Of a stretch of 64,000 nt of DNA, positions 44,253-53,042 are shown piece by piece. The notes below the pieces were generated by a model. The model did not search any database and had not been told where the DNA came from. It saw only the letters and a program-made list of their open reading frames with translations. This DNA comes from Dyella flava (GTDB taxonomy: Bacteria; Pseudomonadota; Gammaproteobacteria; Xanthomonadales; Rhodanobacteraceae). The stretch is from NCBI RefSeq assembly GCF_016904955.1, contig NZ_JADIKE010000034.1, forward strand, positions 62,001-126,000, read 5' to 3'. Each line of letters begins with the position of its first letter. Position 1 is the stretch's first letter. Made by a program: the position numbers and the translations under genes.

Positions 44253-44906
44253 CTAATCACGCTTTGCGCCGATGCGCCAGGCCAGCATCAACAGATAGGC
44301 CAATAACAGAAACGCGATCAGCAGCAGAAAACCGTTGCGCACAGCGACGGCATAACCAAGCGCCGATGCGTCGATAAATCCATACGGATAGCTACCGATC
44401 AAGGCACCGCGCAGCAACGCGTACGCGAAGTAGATCAGCAGATAGATGCTCCACCATAGCGGTGCCGTCCAGCGCAGGGCGCTACCGCGCAAGACGATCA
44501 GGCTGTAGATCACGCATAGCGCGGGCGAGACATAGTGCAACAGCACATCCGCCAGCAAACGCAGGCCTTGCGGCTGCCACACATGTCGAAGCAATACGTA
44601 ATAGGCGATGCCGACGAAGGCGATGCTGGCCGTCACCCAGCCCGTCACGATCGGCCGTGCAAAGTACCGGCCTGGTCCCGAGTTTGGCGCCAGCAACGGC
44701 CAGGTCACAGCCAGGCACACCAGCAGATTGGTCAAGATGGTGAAATAGCCGAAATACATCACCAGTCCCTGCCCCATCGTCTTGCCTTGGGCCAGGGCGA
44801 GCGCCAGCGACAGGTAAAGCTGCAACAGGACGGCCAGCCAGCCGGTCGCTGCAACCAGCATGGCCAATGGCCTGGCTTTGCCGTTTAACGAGTTCATGGA
44901 GGTCAT
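44253..44906 (-). CDS. Pr6Pr-family membrane protein
   Basis: 217 residues from the ATG at 44906 (MTSMNSLNGKARPLAM), with six transmembrane helices. The signature GQGLVMYFGYFTILTNLLVCLAVTWPLLAP and HYVSPALCVIYSLI mark the Pr6Pr family, whose function is unknown. The upstream frame to 44972 and the inner ATG at 44897 are alternatives. It diverges from rmuC with 68 bp between the starts. Confidence 0.8.
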   Translation of the reverse strand: MTSMNSLNGKARPLAMLVAATGWLAVLLQLYLSLALALAQGKTMGQGLVMYFGYFTILTNLLVCLAVTWPLLAPNSGPGRYFARPIVTGWVTASIAFVGIAYYVLLRHVWQPQGLRLLADVLLHYVSPALCVIYSLIVLRGSALRWTAPLWWSIYLLIYFAYALLRGALIGSYPYGFIDASALGYAVAVRNGFLLLIAFLLLAYLLMLAWRIGAKRD

Positions 44907-44974
44907 CAGCACATGGTTCTCAAGGACTGATACGCCAGCGCGTAAACTGTACCCGGATACTTCTGGAATCACCC

Positions 44975-46399
44975 ATGCCCCTGATCTACATCCTGCTCGC
45001 CCTCACCGTCATCCTGCTGGTCCTGCAAGTGCTCGTGCTGCTGCGCGGGCGTGGCGACGCGGGCGTGCATGCGCGGCTCGATGCGCTGAAAGACGACAAC
45101 CGCCATCTGCGCGAAGCCCTCGCCCAGGAGCAGCGCGCCGGACGCGGCGAACTGAACCAGGCGCTGTTGCAATTCCGCAGCCTGGTGCAGGAGCAATTGG
45201 ATGCCATGGCCGCACAGCAACAGGAGCGCATCAGCCTGTTCGGCCAACGCCTGGATCTGCTGACCGAGCGCACCGACAACGGCATCCAGGCACTCGCGCA
45301 GCGCCTGACGGAAGACGCGCGCCGCGGCCGCGAAGAACTCGCCGCCAGCCTGGCCCGGCTGGGTGAACAACAACAGCAGCGCCTGGCGTTGCTGACCGCC
45401 GACAACGAGAAACGCCTGGGCGAAGTACGCGCCACGCTGGAAACCAAGCTCACCGCCATCCAGCAGGACAACGCCACCAAGCTCGAACAAATGCGCGCGA
45501 CGGTTGACGAGAAACTGCAATCCACCCTGGAAACCCGGCTTGGGCAGTCCTTCACGCTGGTATCCGAACGCTTGGAAGCGGTGCAGCGCGGCCTGGGCGA
45601 AATGCAGTCACTGGCCAGCGGCGTGGGCGACCTCAAGCGCGTGCTCAACAACGTGAAAACGCGCGGCATTCTCGGCGAAGTGCAGCTTGCCGCGCTGCTG
45701 GAACAAATGCTTACCCCCGAACAATACGCCGCCGATGTCGCGACGGTTCCGGGTTCGGACAACCGCGTGGAATTCGCCGTCCGCTTGCCGGGTGGCGATC
45801 GCGACAGCCAGGTGTGGCTGCCGATCGACGCGAAATTCCCCATCGAAAACTACGAACGCCTGCTCGACGCCCAGCAGCAGGCAGACGCCGATGCGGTCGA
45901 ACGCGCCGCATCAGCGCTGGAACGGCACATCCGCGAAGAAGCCAAGACCATCCGCGCCAAGTACGTTGCGCCACCGGCCACCACCGACTTCGCCGTGCTG
46001 TTCCTGCCTACCGAAGGCCTTTACGCCGAAATCATCCGCCGTCCCGGCTTGTTTGAAAGCCTGCAACGCGAACAGCGCGTCATCGTAGCCGGCCCCACCA
46101 CGCTTTCCGCCCTGTTGAACAGCTTGCAGATGGGCTTCCGCACGTTGGCCATCCAGCAGCGCAGCAGCGAAGTGTGGCAGCTGCTTGGTGCAGTGAAGAA
46201 CGAATTCGGCAAATTTGGCGATGTACTGAAGATGGTGCGCAAGAAGCTGGACGAAGCGGGCAAGCATATCGATGCGACCAGCGTGCGTACGCGGGTCATC
46301 GAGCGCAAGTTGCGCGACGTGGAGTCCTTGCCGGGAGAGCAGACTCAGCAGTTGCTTGGCGACACCCTCGCGGTCGAAGAAGAAAGCCCGGAAGAATGA
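44975..46399 (+). CDS. rmuC: DNA recombination protein RmuC
   Basis: 474 residues. One N-terminal transmembrane helix (3-23), a long coiled-coil (about 30-215), then the RmuC nuclease-like domain: LKRVLNNVKTRGILGEVQLAALLEQML, VWLPIDAKFPIENYERLLDAQ, FLPTEGLYAEIIRRPGL and GFRTLAIQQRSSEVW. It limits inversions and rearrangements in E. coli, and RmuC has been linked to DNA-damage and phage responses. ATG at 44975. A family A repeat starts 23 bp after the stop. Confidence 0.95.
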   Translation: MPLIYILLALTVILLVLQVLVLLRGRGDAGVHARLDALKDDNRHLREALAQEQRAGRGELNQALLQFRSLVQEQLDAMAAQQQERISLFGQRLDLLTERTDNGIQALAQRLTEDARRGREELAASLARLGEQQQQRLALLTADNEKRLGEVRATLETKLTAIQQDNATKLEQMRATVDEKLQSTLETRLGQSFTLVSERLEAVQRGLGEMQSLASGVGDLKRVLNNVKTRGILGEVQLAALLEQMLTPEQYAADVATVPGSDNRVEFAVRLPGGDRDSQVWLPIDAKFPIENYERLLDAQQQADADAVERAASALERHIREEAKTIRAKYVAPPATTDFAVLFLPTEGLYAEIIRRPGLFESLQREQRVIVAGPTTLSALLNSLQMGFRTLAIQQRSSEVWQLLGAVKNEFGKFGDVLKMVRKKLDEAGKHIDATSVRTRVIERKLRDVESLPGEQTQQLLGDTLAVEEESPEE

Positions 46400-46422
46400 G
46401 CCCTTCCAGACAGCGTGGATAC

Positions 46423-46510
46423 GTAGGTTGGGTTAGCGCAGCGTAACCCAACTTTTTTATGGCTTCGATGAAGTTCCGTTGGGTTACGCTGCGCTACCCC
46501 AACCTACCCC
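46423..46510. repeat. Family A inverted repeat, copy 4
   Basis: GTAGGTTGGGTTAGCGCAGC arm and complement around a centre CTTTTTTATGGCTTCGATGAAG. It overlaps the last codon and stop (TAG) of the convergent shikimate-dehydrogenase-like gene, whose stop is formed by the repeat's terminal GGTAG. Confidence 0.9.
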
Positions 46511-47328
46511 GAGCTGCGCAGCGCATGCGCAGCGGCCTGCGCAATCAACGCATCATCCGGCCGCACCCCGGTGTAGAGCACGAACTGCTCCACCGCTTGC
46601 AGCACAATCACGTCGGCGCCGGTAATCACCGGCTTGCCCTGTGAACGAGCCAGCTTGATCAGCGGTGTTTCCGGCGGCAGCGCCACCACATCGAATATGA
46701 CATGCGCACGTTCCACCTCGACGCGATCGAAGGCCAACTGATCCGCCTCCGGACCTTCCATGCCGAGCGGCGTCACGTTGATCAACAGCTGCGCATCCAA
46801 TCCCGCTGTGTCGGCCACCCAGGAAAATCCGCTGACCTCGGCCAGCCGGCGACCGGCAGCTTCATTGCGCGCCACGATATGTCCGTGTCTGAAGCCTGCA
46901 TCGCGAAACGCACACGCCACGGCTTTGGCCATGCCGCCGCTGCCGCGCAAGGCCAGCCGCGTAGCGGGCGACAGCGCATGTCGTTCGATCAATGTGCGGA
47001 TGGCGATGTAATCGGTGTTATAGGCGTGCAGGTGCCCATCGTCATTGACGATGGTGTTGACCGAAGCGATCGCCCTGGCCGAATCATCCATCGCGTCGAC
47101 CAGCGGAATGCAGGCTTCCTTGAACGGCATCGAGATGGCGCAGCCACGAATCCCCAAGGCGCGAATGCCGCCGATCGCCGCCGGCAGATCCCCGGTGGTA
47201 AAGGCCTTGTAGACGTAATTCAGGTCCAGCGCCTGGTAGAGAAAGTTCTGGAAGCGGGTGCCGAAATTGCCCGGGCGGCCGGACAGCGACATGCACAAGC
47301 GGGTATCGCGATTGATGGATAGGGACAT
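46504..47328 (-). CDS. Shikimate 5-dehydrogenase-like protein
   Basis: 274 residues. The substrate-domain motif GIRGCAISMPFKEACIPLVD, SVNTIVNDDGHLHAYNTDY and GADVIVLQAVEQF match the shikimate dehydrogenase family; the NAD(P) loop is RGSGGMAKAVACAF. The start MSLSINRDTRLCMSLSGRPGNFGTRF lacks the classic S-x-S substrate motif of AroE (SKSPxxHN). It therefore resembles the divergent HI0607/AroE-like subgroup, which is slow on shikimate. Its C-terminal stop is supplied by a family A repeat. Confidence 0.82.
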   Translation of the reverse strand: MSLSINRDTRLCMSLSGRPGNFGTRFQNFLYQALDLNYVYKAFTTGDLPAAIGGIRALGIRGCAISMPFKEACIPLVDAMDDSARAIASVNTIVNDDGHLHAYNTDYIAIRTLIERHALSPATRLALRGSGGMAKAVACAFRDAGFRHGHIVARNEAAGRRLAEVSGFSWVADTAGLDAQLLINVTPLGMEGPEADQLAFDRVEVERAHVIFDVVALPPETPLIKLARSQGKPVITGADVIVLQAVEQFVLYTGVRPDDALIAQAAAHALRSSG

Positions 47329-47457
47329 CGGAACAACTCGTACGGCATCAATGGGGAGAGAGGTTGGGGTTCAGCCGGGCCGCCCCCATGTCCCCGCGAC
47401 CCTACCATCTTGACGCCAGCGCTACACTCGTAGCCCTGAATAGACCAAGGAAGCCGC

Positions 47458-48060
47458 ATGAGCGAGCACCACGAGCCCACCGACGTTACCCGCGAGCAAG
47501 CCGAAGAAGCGGTGCGCATCTTGCTGCGCTGGGCCGGCGAAGATCCGCAGCGCGAGGGCCTGCTCGATACGCCCCGCCGCGTGGTCAAGGCGTATCGCGA
47601 CTGGTTCAGCGGCTACCAGATCGACCCGGGCGAGTACCTGCGCCGCACCTTCGAGGAAGTGGCCGGCTACGATGAAATGGTCGTGTTGCGCGATATTGAA
47701 TTCGAAAGCCATTGCGAGCACCACATGGCGCCGATCATCGGTCGTGCGCATGTCGGTTATCTGCCCACCGACCGCGTGGTCGGCATCAGCAAGCTGGCGC
47801 GCGTGGTGGACGCCTTTGCGCGCCGCTTCCAGGTGCAGGAAAAGATGACCGCGGAAATCGCGCGCTGTATCCAGGAAAACCTGCGTCCGGCCGGCGTGGC
47901 CGTGGTGGTGGATGCCAGCCATGAATGCATGACCACCCGTGGCGTGCACAAGCGCGGCGTGTCGATGGTGACCAGCCAGATGCTGGGCTCTTTCCGCGAC
48001 GATGCCCGCACCCGCGCCGAATTCCTGGATTTCATCGGTATACGCGGCGGCGTTCGCTGA
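47458..48060 (+). CDS. folE: GTP cyclohydrolase I
   Basis: 200 residues. Converts GTP to dihydroneopterin triphosphate for folate and related pterins. Motifs: [18 protein letters not shown], zinc and catalytic site [30 protein letters not shown], and [23 protein letters not shown] strong AAGGAAG lies six bases before the ATG. Its TGA overlaps the ATG of the next gene. Confidence 0.97.
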   Translation: MSEHHEPTDVTREQAEEAVRILLRWAGEDPQREGLLDTPRRVVKAYRDWFSGYQIDPGEYLRRTFEEVAGYDEMVVLRDIEFESHCEHHMAPIIGRAHVGYLPTDRVVGISKLARVVDAFARRFQVQEKMTAEIARCIQENLRPAGVAVVVDASHECMTTRGVHKRGVSMVTSQMLGSFRDDARTRAEFLDFIGIRGGVR

Positions 48061-48386
48061 TGCGTGCCGCCGTCGCTCTGCTGCTGTGGTTGACGGCGAC
48101 GGCCGCCGTGGCGCAGAGCACGGCTTCCGGCTTGTTCCAGGCCATGGATACCAACGGCGACGGGCGCGTCAGCGAAGCGGAATACGTGGCCTATATGAGC
48201 CAGGGTTTCTATCGCCTGGATCGCAATCACGATGGCGTGCTGGAGTCGGACGAACTTCCGGGCGGTCACGGCAAGCCCATCACCTTGCAGGAATGGCAGG
48301 ACAATCTGCGCAAGGAATTTCGCAAGCTCGACCGGCACCACCACGGTTACCTGACTGAACAGGAATTGATGCAGCCGCCACAATAG
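48060..48386 (+). CDS. Secreted EF-hand calcium-binding protein
   Basis: 108 residues. Signal peptide [20 protein letters not shown], then two canonical EF-hand loops, DTNGDGRVSEAE (30-41) and DRNHDGVLESDE (55-66). A third degenerate loop, DRHHHGYLTEQE (about 90-101), has lost key Asp/Asn positions. It is translationally coupled to folE (TGATG), which is an odd pairing. It is probably periplasmic, and its calcium-dependent role is unknown. Confidence 0.88.
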   Translation: MRAAVALLLWLTATAAVAQSTASGLFQAMDTNGDGRVSEAEYVAYMSQGFYRLDRNHDGVLESDELPGGHGKPITLQEWQDNLRKEFRKLDRHHHGYLTEQELMQPPQ

Positions 48387-48581
48387 AGCGGCCGTACGCA
48401 GGTATGCCGGTCTCGCCACTCGTCCCTTTTAGCCCGCATTCGCGGCCACTTTCCTTACCCGCCCATCCGCCAGAAAGAAACCGGTGCGACGTTATGCATA
48501 CGATCTGCTCATGCCAACTCGCCCGCCATCAGCTATCGTTGCGGCTTTGATCCTTTGAACTACCCCTCGGCGCCCCGACGC

Positions 48582-49931
48582 ATGGCTTCCGCCCCGCCCC
48601 CCGCTTCCTCCGGCCAGAAAGCCGCATTCGCCTTTATTTTCGTCACGGTGATGCTGGACATGCTGGCCTTCGGCATCATCATTCCCGTGCTGCCGCACCT
48701 GATCGTGGATCTGATCGGCGGCAGTATTGCGCGAGCGGCCGTATGGTCCAGTGCATTCGGCACGGTTTACATGCTGATGCAGTTTGTTTTCTCGCCGGTG
48801 CAGGGCACGCTGTCCGATCGTTTCGGCCGCCGCACGGTGATCCTGATTTCCAGTTTCGGCCTGGGTGTCGACTTCATCGTGATGGCGTTGACGCCGACGC
48901 TGTGGCTGCTGTTTGTCGGCCGCGCCATCTCCGGTATCTGCTCGGCCAGCTTTTCGACCGCCAATGCGTACATCGCCGATATCGTGCCCAAGGAAAAGCG
49001 CGCGGCGGCCTTCGGCATGATGGGCGCGGCCTTTGCCATCGGCTTCATCATCGGGCCGGCGCTGGGCGGATTTCTGGGGCACTTCAGCATCCGCCTGCCG
49101 TTCTGGGTCGCGGCCGGGCTGTCGCTGGTCAACTTCTGCTACGGCTTCTTCGTGCTGCCGGAATCGCTGCCGCTGGAGCGCCGCACGAAGCGCTTTGACT
49201 GGCGCCACGCCAATCCTTTTGGCGCGCTGGTGCTGTTGCGCCGGTATCCGCAAGTATTCGCGCTGGCGGCGGTATTCTTTCTGATCAACCTGGCGCAGTT
49301 CTCGTTGAACTCGACCTACGTGCTGTATACCGACTACCGCTATGGCTGGGGTCCACAAACCGTTGGTTACACACTGGGTCTGGTCGGTTTTTGCAGCGGC
49401 CTGGTGCAAGCCGTGCTGGTACGGCGTTTGATGCCCAAGCTGGGCGAGCAGCGGATGATCATGCTCGGCCTGCCGTTGTGCGTGATGGGCTACCTGATCT
49501 TTGGATTCTCCTCGGTGAGCTGGATCTTCCTGCTCGGCATTCCGTTCCTGTGCCTGGGCGGGCTGGCCGGACCACCTGCGCAGGCCTTGATGACGCAGCA
49601 GGTGGATCCGCACGAACAAGGCCGCCTGCAAGGCGCGCTTAGCAGCCTGGCCAGCCTGGCCGGCATTTTCGGACCGGTGGTGTTTGCCAATCTGTTTGCG
49701 CTCTTTATCAGCAACCACGCGCCCGCACACTTGCCAGGCATCGCCTTCGTGCTTGCCGCATTGCTGCTGACGAGCGCAGCGGTATTGGCCCGTTATGCCA
49801 TCCGTCATCTCCATCCTGTGCATGCGGCGCCGGCTTCGCCTTCCGCCGCATTGAGCACCGAATTTTCTCCCGTGGCGGACGTCGTTCCCCACGAACCTAT
49901 TCCTCATGACCAAACGGAGTCATCCCCATGA
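48582..49931 (+). CDS. MFS transporter, TetA-like drug/metabolite exporter
   Basis: 449 residues with 12 transmembrane helices. Motif A DRFGRRTVI after helix 2, and the DHA1-type helix 5 motif GPALGGFLG. The opening FIFVTVMLDMLAFGIIIPVLPHLI is typical of the TCR/TetA subfamily. The C-terminal tail is long and hydrophilic (Pro/Ala/Ser-rich). ATG at 48582 is chosen; TTG at 48555 would add 9 residues. The stop overlaps the next ATG. Substrate unknown. Confidence 0.87.
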   Translation: MASAPPPASSGQKAAFAFIFVTVMLDMLAFGIIIPVLPHLIVDLIGGSIARAAVWSSAFGTVYMLMQFVFSPVQGTLSDRFGRRTVILISSFGLGVDFIVMALTPTLWLLFVGRAISGICSASFSTANAYIADIVPKEKRAAAFGMMGAAFAIGFIIGPALGGFLGHFSIRLPFWVAAGLSLVNFCYGFFVLPESLPLERRTKRFDWRHANPFGALVLLRRYPQVFALAAVFFLINLAQFSLNSTYVLYTDYRYGWGPQTVGYTLGLVGFCSGLVQAVLVRRLMPKLGEQRMIMLGLPLCVMGYLIFGFSSVSWIFLLGIPFLCLGGLAGPPAQALMTQQVDPHEQGRLQGALSSLASLAGIFGPVVFANLFALFISNHAPAHLPGIAFVLAALLLTSAAVLARYAIRHLHPVHAAPASPSAALSTEFSPVADVVPHEPIPHDQTESSP

Positions 49932-50434
49932 GTATTTCGATGTACCAGGTTTCCATTCCTGTCTTTGTGCGTGCGCTGAACAACCTGCATCACGTGTTGA
50001 AGCAGGGTGAGGCCCATGCAAAAGCCAAGAGCGTGGAAGACTCGGTCATGCTGCAAATGCGTCTGATCGCCGACATGCTGCCGCTGGTCAAGCAGGTGCA
50101 AATCGCCACCGACCTGGCCAAGAACGGTGCGGCGCGCCTGGCGGGAGTTGATCCGCTGAAGTTCGAAGACAACGAAACCTCGTTCGATGAGTTGTACAAC
50201 CGCATCGAACGCGCCATCGACTACATCAAGAGCTTCAAGCCCGAGCAAATCGACGGCAGCGAAACCCGCGCCATCACCCTCAAGATGCGCAGCGGCGATG
50301 TGCATTTCGAAGGTGAAGCTTATCTGCTGCACTTCGTGCTTCCCAACCTGTTCTTCCACTGCACGACTGCCTACAACATCCTGCGCGAGGCCGGCGCCAA
50401 CATCGGCAAGCAGGACTTCATCGGCAAGCCCTGA
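49928..50434 (+). CDS. DUF1993-family protein
   Basis: 168 residues, all-helical, beginning MSISMYQVSIPVFVRALNNLHHVLKQGEAHA. The features ETSFDELYNRIERAIDYIKS, FHCTTAYNILREAGANIGKQDFIG and LHFVLPNLFFH match DUF1993, a DinB-like four-helix group with unknown function. It is coupled to the MFS gene by an ATGA overlap and followed by an intrinsic terminator. Confidence 0.88.
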   Translation: MSISMYQVSIPVFVRALNNLHHVLKQGEAHAKAKSVEDSVMLQMRLIADMLPLVKQVQIATDLAKNGAARLAGVDPLKFEDNETSFDELYNRIERAIDYIKSFKPEQIDGSETRAITLKMRSGDVHFEGEAYLLHFVLPNLFFHCTTAYNILREAGANIGKQDFIGKP

Positions 50435-50458
50435 GCATACTCAAGGCATCGGCTTCAG

Positions 50459-50489
50459 ACGGCGCGGCCTGGTCCGCGCCGTTTTATTT
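50459..50489 (+). terminator. Intrinsic terminator after DUF1993 gene
   Basis: ACGGCGCGG and CCGCGCCGT form a perfect 9-bp stem with loop CCTGGT, directly followed by TTTATTT. It ends the MFS-DUF1993 operon, 25 bp after the stop. Confidence 0.85.
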
Positions 50490-50560
50490 CCAGCATCGTT
50501 GATTTGGCCGGCGGCGATCCCCATCGTTAGGCCCATCTCACATCCCCTATATGAAGCGTC

Positions 50561-51214
50561 ATGGCCAAGCCAAAATCCCTGAAAATCGACTTCGTCTCCG
50601 ACGTTGTCTGCCCCTGGTGTGCCGTCGGCCTGAAGTCGCTGGAACAGGCGCTGGGCAATTTGCATGGCGAAGTGACCGCCGACTTGCATTTCCATCCGTT
50701 CGAGCTGAATCCGCAGATGGTGCCGGAGGGTGAGAATATTGTTGAGCATCTGGCGCACAAGTACGGCAGCACACCGGAACAGCTGGCAAAGAATCAGGAA
50801 GCCATCCGGCAGCGCGGAGCCGCACTCGGCTTTACCTTCAACATGGATAAGCGGCAAAACATTTACAACACCTTCGATGCACACCGCCTGCTGCACTGGG
50901 CGGAGCAGCAAGGCAAGCAACATGCATTGAAGCTGGCTTTGCTGGAGGCTTATTTCAGCGAGGGCGAAAATGTCAGCTCGCACGATGTGCTGGCGCGTGT
51001 CGCCGGGAAGGTGGGGCTGGATTCCGCCAAAGCCCGCGACGTGCTGGCCAGCAACCAATTTGCCGAAGAAGTCCGGGAGCAGGAGCGCTTCTATCAGGAA
51101 CAGGGCATCCACGCGGTGCCTTCGGTGATCATCAACGATCAATACCTGATCCAGGGCGGACAGCCGCCGGAGGCGTTCGAGCAGATTCTGCGCCAGGTGG
51201 CGGCGGAGGCCTGA
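50561..51214 (+). CDS. DsbA-family thiol oxidoreductase (FrnE-like)
   Basis: 217 residues, cytoplasmic (no signal peptide). Thioredoxin-fold active site C17-P-W-C20 in FVSDVVCPWCAVG. A helical insertion contains RQRGAALGFTFNMDKRQNIYNTFDAHRLLHWA, and the conserved cis-Pro region is GIHAVPSVIINDQYLIQGGQPPE. This is the FrnE/polyketide-type DsbA family. It has an isolated promoter region after the terminator at 50459. Confidence 0.92.
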   Translation: MAKPKSLKIDFVSDVVCPWCAVGLKSLEQALGNLHGEVTADLHFHPFELNPQMVPEGENIVEHLAHKYGSTPEQLAKNQEAIRQRGAALGFTFNMDKRQNIYNTFDAHRLLHWAEQQGKQHALKLALLEAYFSEGENVSSHDVLARVAGKVGLDSAKARDVLASNQFAEEVREQERFYQEQGIHAVPSVIINDQYLIQGGQPPEAFEQILRQVAAEA

Positions 51215-51264
51215 GGCCCGCCCCGCTCCCCTTCGAGGCCCGGCGGGGGAGAGAACACAGCCAG

Positions 51265-51290
51265 GCGACCATCCCGGCAAGGATGGTCGC
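51265..51290. other. Perfect 10-bp stem-loop
   Basis: GCGACCATCC and GGATGGTCGC pair around CGGCAA, 50 bp after the DsbA-family stop. No T-tract follows. It is probably an mRNA-end or dispersed palindrome in the 163-bp gap before the flavoprotein gene. Confidence 0.45.
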
Positions 51291-51377
51291 TCCAATGGAA
51301 TGGAGCAGAACAGGATGGGCAGCGGTTTGCGGCCGGCTCTGAGACAATAGCCCACCGTTCCATCCGCCCCGCCCCGC

Positions 51378-53042
51378 ATGCTGCGACTCACCGATATCAA
51401 GCTGCCGCTGGACCACGCCGATGAGGCGCTGGCGGCGGCCATTCGCGCCAAACTGCATATCGGGGCCCAGGCTATTCGCAGCTATAGCGTGTTTCGGCGC
51501 GGCTATGACGCGCGCAAGCGTGGGGCGATCCAGCTGATCTACACCCTGGACGTCGAAGTCGCTGATGAAGCGACATTGCTGCAGCGCTTTGCGGATGATC
51601 CGCACGTCCGTGCTACCCCCGATACCCAGTACCGCTTCGTGGCCCACGCCACGGCCGGCCACGGCCAGGCACCACACCGTCCGGTGGTGATCGGCATGGG
51701 ACCTTGCGGGCTGTTCGCGGGTCTGTTGCTGGCGCAGATGGGTTTTCGCCCGATCATCCTGGAGCGCGGCAAGGCCGTGCGCGAGCGCACCAAGGACACC
51801 TGGGATCTGTGGCGCAAGCGCAACCTGCATCCGGAATCGAACGTGCAATTCGGCGAAGGTGGCGCCGGCACGTTTTCCGACGGCAAGCTCTACAGCCAGA
51901 TTTCCGACCCGCATCATTACGGCCGCAAGGTGCTCACCGAATTTGTAAAAGCTGGCGCACCGGAAGAAATCATTTACGTCAGCAAGCCCCACATCGGCAC
52001 GTTCCGTCTGGTGACGATGGTGGAAAACATGCGCAACACGATCGAATCGCTGGGCGGAGAGATTCGTTTCCAGCAGCGCGTCGACGATCTGCTGATCGAA
52101 ACGGATGCACAGGGTACGCGCCATGTGCGCGGCGTGGTGCTGGCGGATGGCGAGCAGATTCGTACCGATCATGTGGTGCTGGCGCTGGGCCACAGCGCAC
52201 GCGATAGCTTCGAGATGTTGCACAAGCGCGGCGTATATCTGGAAGCCAAACCGTTCTCGATCGGATTCCGGGTCGAGCATCCACAGTCGATGATCGACCG
52301 TGCGCGCTTCGGTCCGCAGGCCGGCCATCCACTGCTCGGCGCCGCCGACTACAAGCTCGTACATCACTGCCGCAACGGCCGTTCGGTTTACAGCTTCTGC
52401 ATGTGCCCCGGCGGCACGGTGGTCGCCGCGACCAGCGAGCCGGGACGCGTGGTGACCAACGGCATGAGTCAGTATTCGCGCAACGAACGCAATGCGAATG
52501 CGGCGATTGTGGTCGGCGTCGATCCCGTCGATTTCGTGCCCTACGACGGCAGCGGCAGTCCGCTGGCCGGCATCGCCTTGCAGCGCCATTGGGAAAGCCG
52601 CGCCTTTGAGCTCGGCGGCGGTACGTATGAAGCGCCGGGGCAACTGGTGGGTGATTTTGTTGCTGGACGTGCATCGACTGCGTTCGGCGAGGTGCAGCCT
52701 TCCTACAAGCCCGGCGTACATCTCACCGATCTCGCACACGCCTTGCCGGACTACGCGGTTGAAGCGATCCGTGAAGCGATGCCGGCCTTCGATCGCAAGC
52801 TCAAAGGCTTCGGCCGCCACGATGCGATTTTTACCGGCGTCGAGACGCGCACCTCTTCGCCTGTTCGCGTGCGCCGCAATGACGACGATTACCAGAGTCT
52901 CAACACGCGCGGGCTGTTTCCGGCCGGCGAAGGCGCGGGCTATGCCGGTGGCATTCTCTCCGCCGGGGTCGATGGCATTCGTGTGGCGGAAGCCGTGGCA
53001 TTGAGCATCACCGGCGAACGACGGGCCGCGCATGCTGACTGA
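51378..53042 (+). CDS. FAD-dependent dehydrogenase-like flavoprotein
   Basis: 554 residues. An N-terminal domain of about 95 residues (LDHADEALAAAIRAKLHIGAQAIRSYSVFRRGYDARKRG) precedes a Rossmann FAD site, VVIGMGPCGLFAGLLLAQMGF (103-123), then FGEGGAGTFSDGKLYSQI. The C-terminal GLFPAGEGAGYAGGILSAGVDGIRVAEA closes the FAD site. It belongs to a widespread uncharacterised family of dehydrogenase-like flavoproteins. It overlaps dinG by 11 bp, so co-expression is likely. Confidence 0.85.
   Translation: MLRLTDIKLPLDHADEALAAAIRAKLHIGAQAIRSYSVFRRGYDARKRGAIQLIYTLDVEVADEATLLQRFADDPHVRATPDTQYRFVAHATAGHGQAPHRPVVIGMGPCGLFAGLLLAQMGFRPIILERGKAVRERTKDTWDLWRKRNLHPESNVQFGEGGAGTFSDGKLYSQISDPHHYGRKVLTEFVKAGAPEEIIYVSKPHIGTFRLVTMVENMRNTIESLGGEIRFQQRVDDLLIETDAQGTRHVRGVVLADGEQIRTDHVVLALGHSARDSFEMLHKRGVYLEAKPFSIGFRVEHPQSMIDRARFGPQAGHPLLGAADYKLVHHCRNGRSVYSFCMCPGGTVVAATSEPGRVVTNGMSQYSRNERNANAAIVVGVDPVDFVPYDGSGSPLAGIALQRHWESRAFELGGGTYEAPGQLVGDFVAGRASTAFGEVQPSYKPGVHLTDLAHALPDYAVEAIREAMPAFDRKLKGFGRHDAIFTGVETRTSSPVRVRRNDDDYQSLNTRGLFPAGEGAGYAGGILSAGVDGIRVAEAVALSITGERRAAHAD

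Noticed and set aside
48492..49913. A 473-codon minus-strand frame
   Set aside because: It is the shadow of the MFS transporter and has low-complexity Arg/Gln/His composition without membrane helices.
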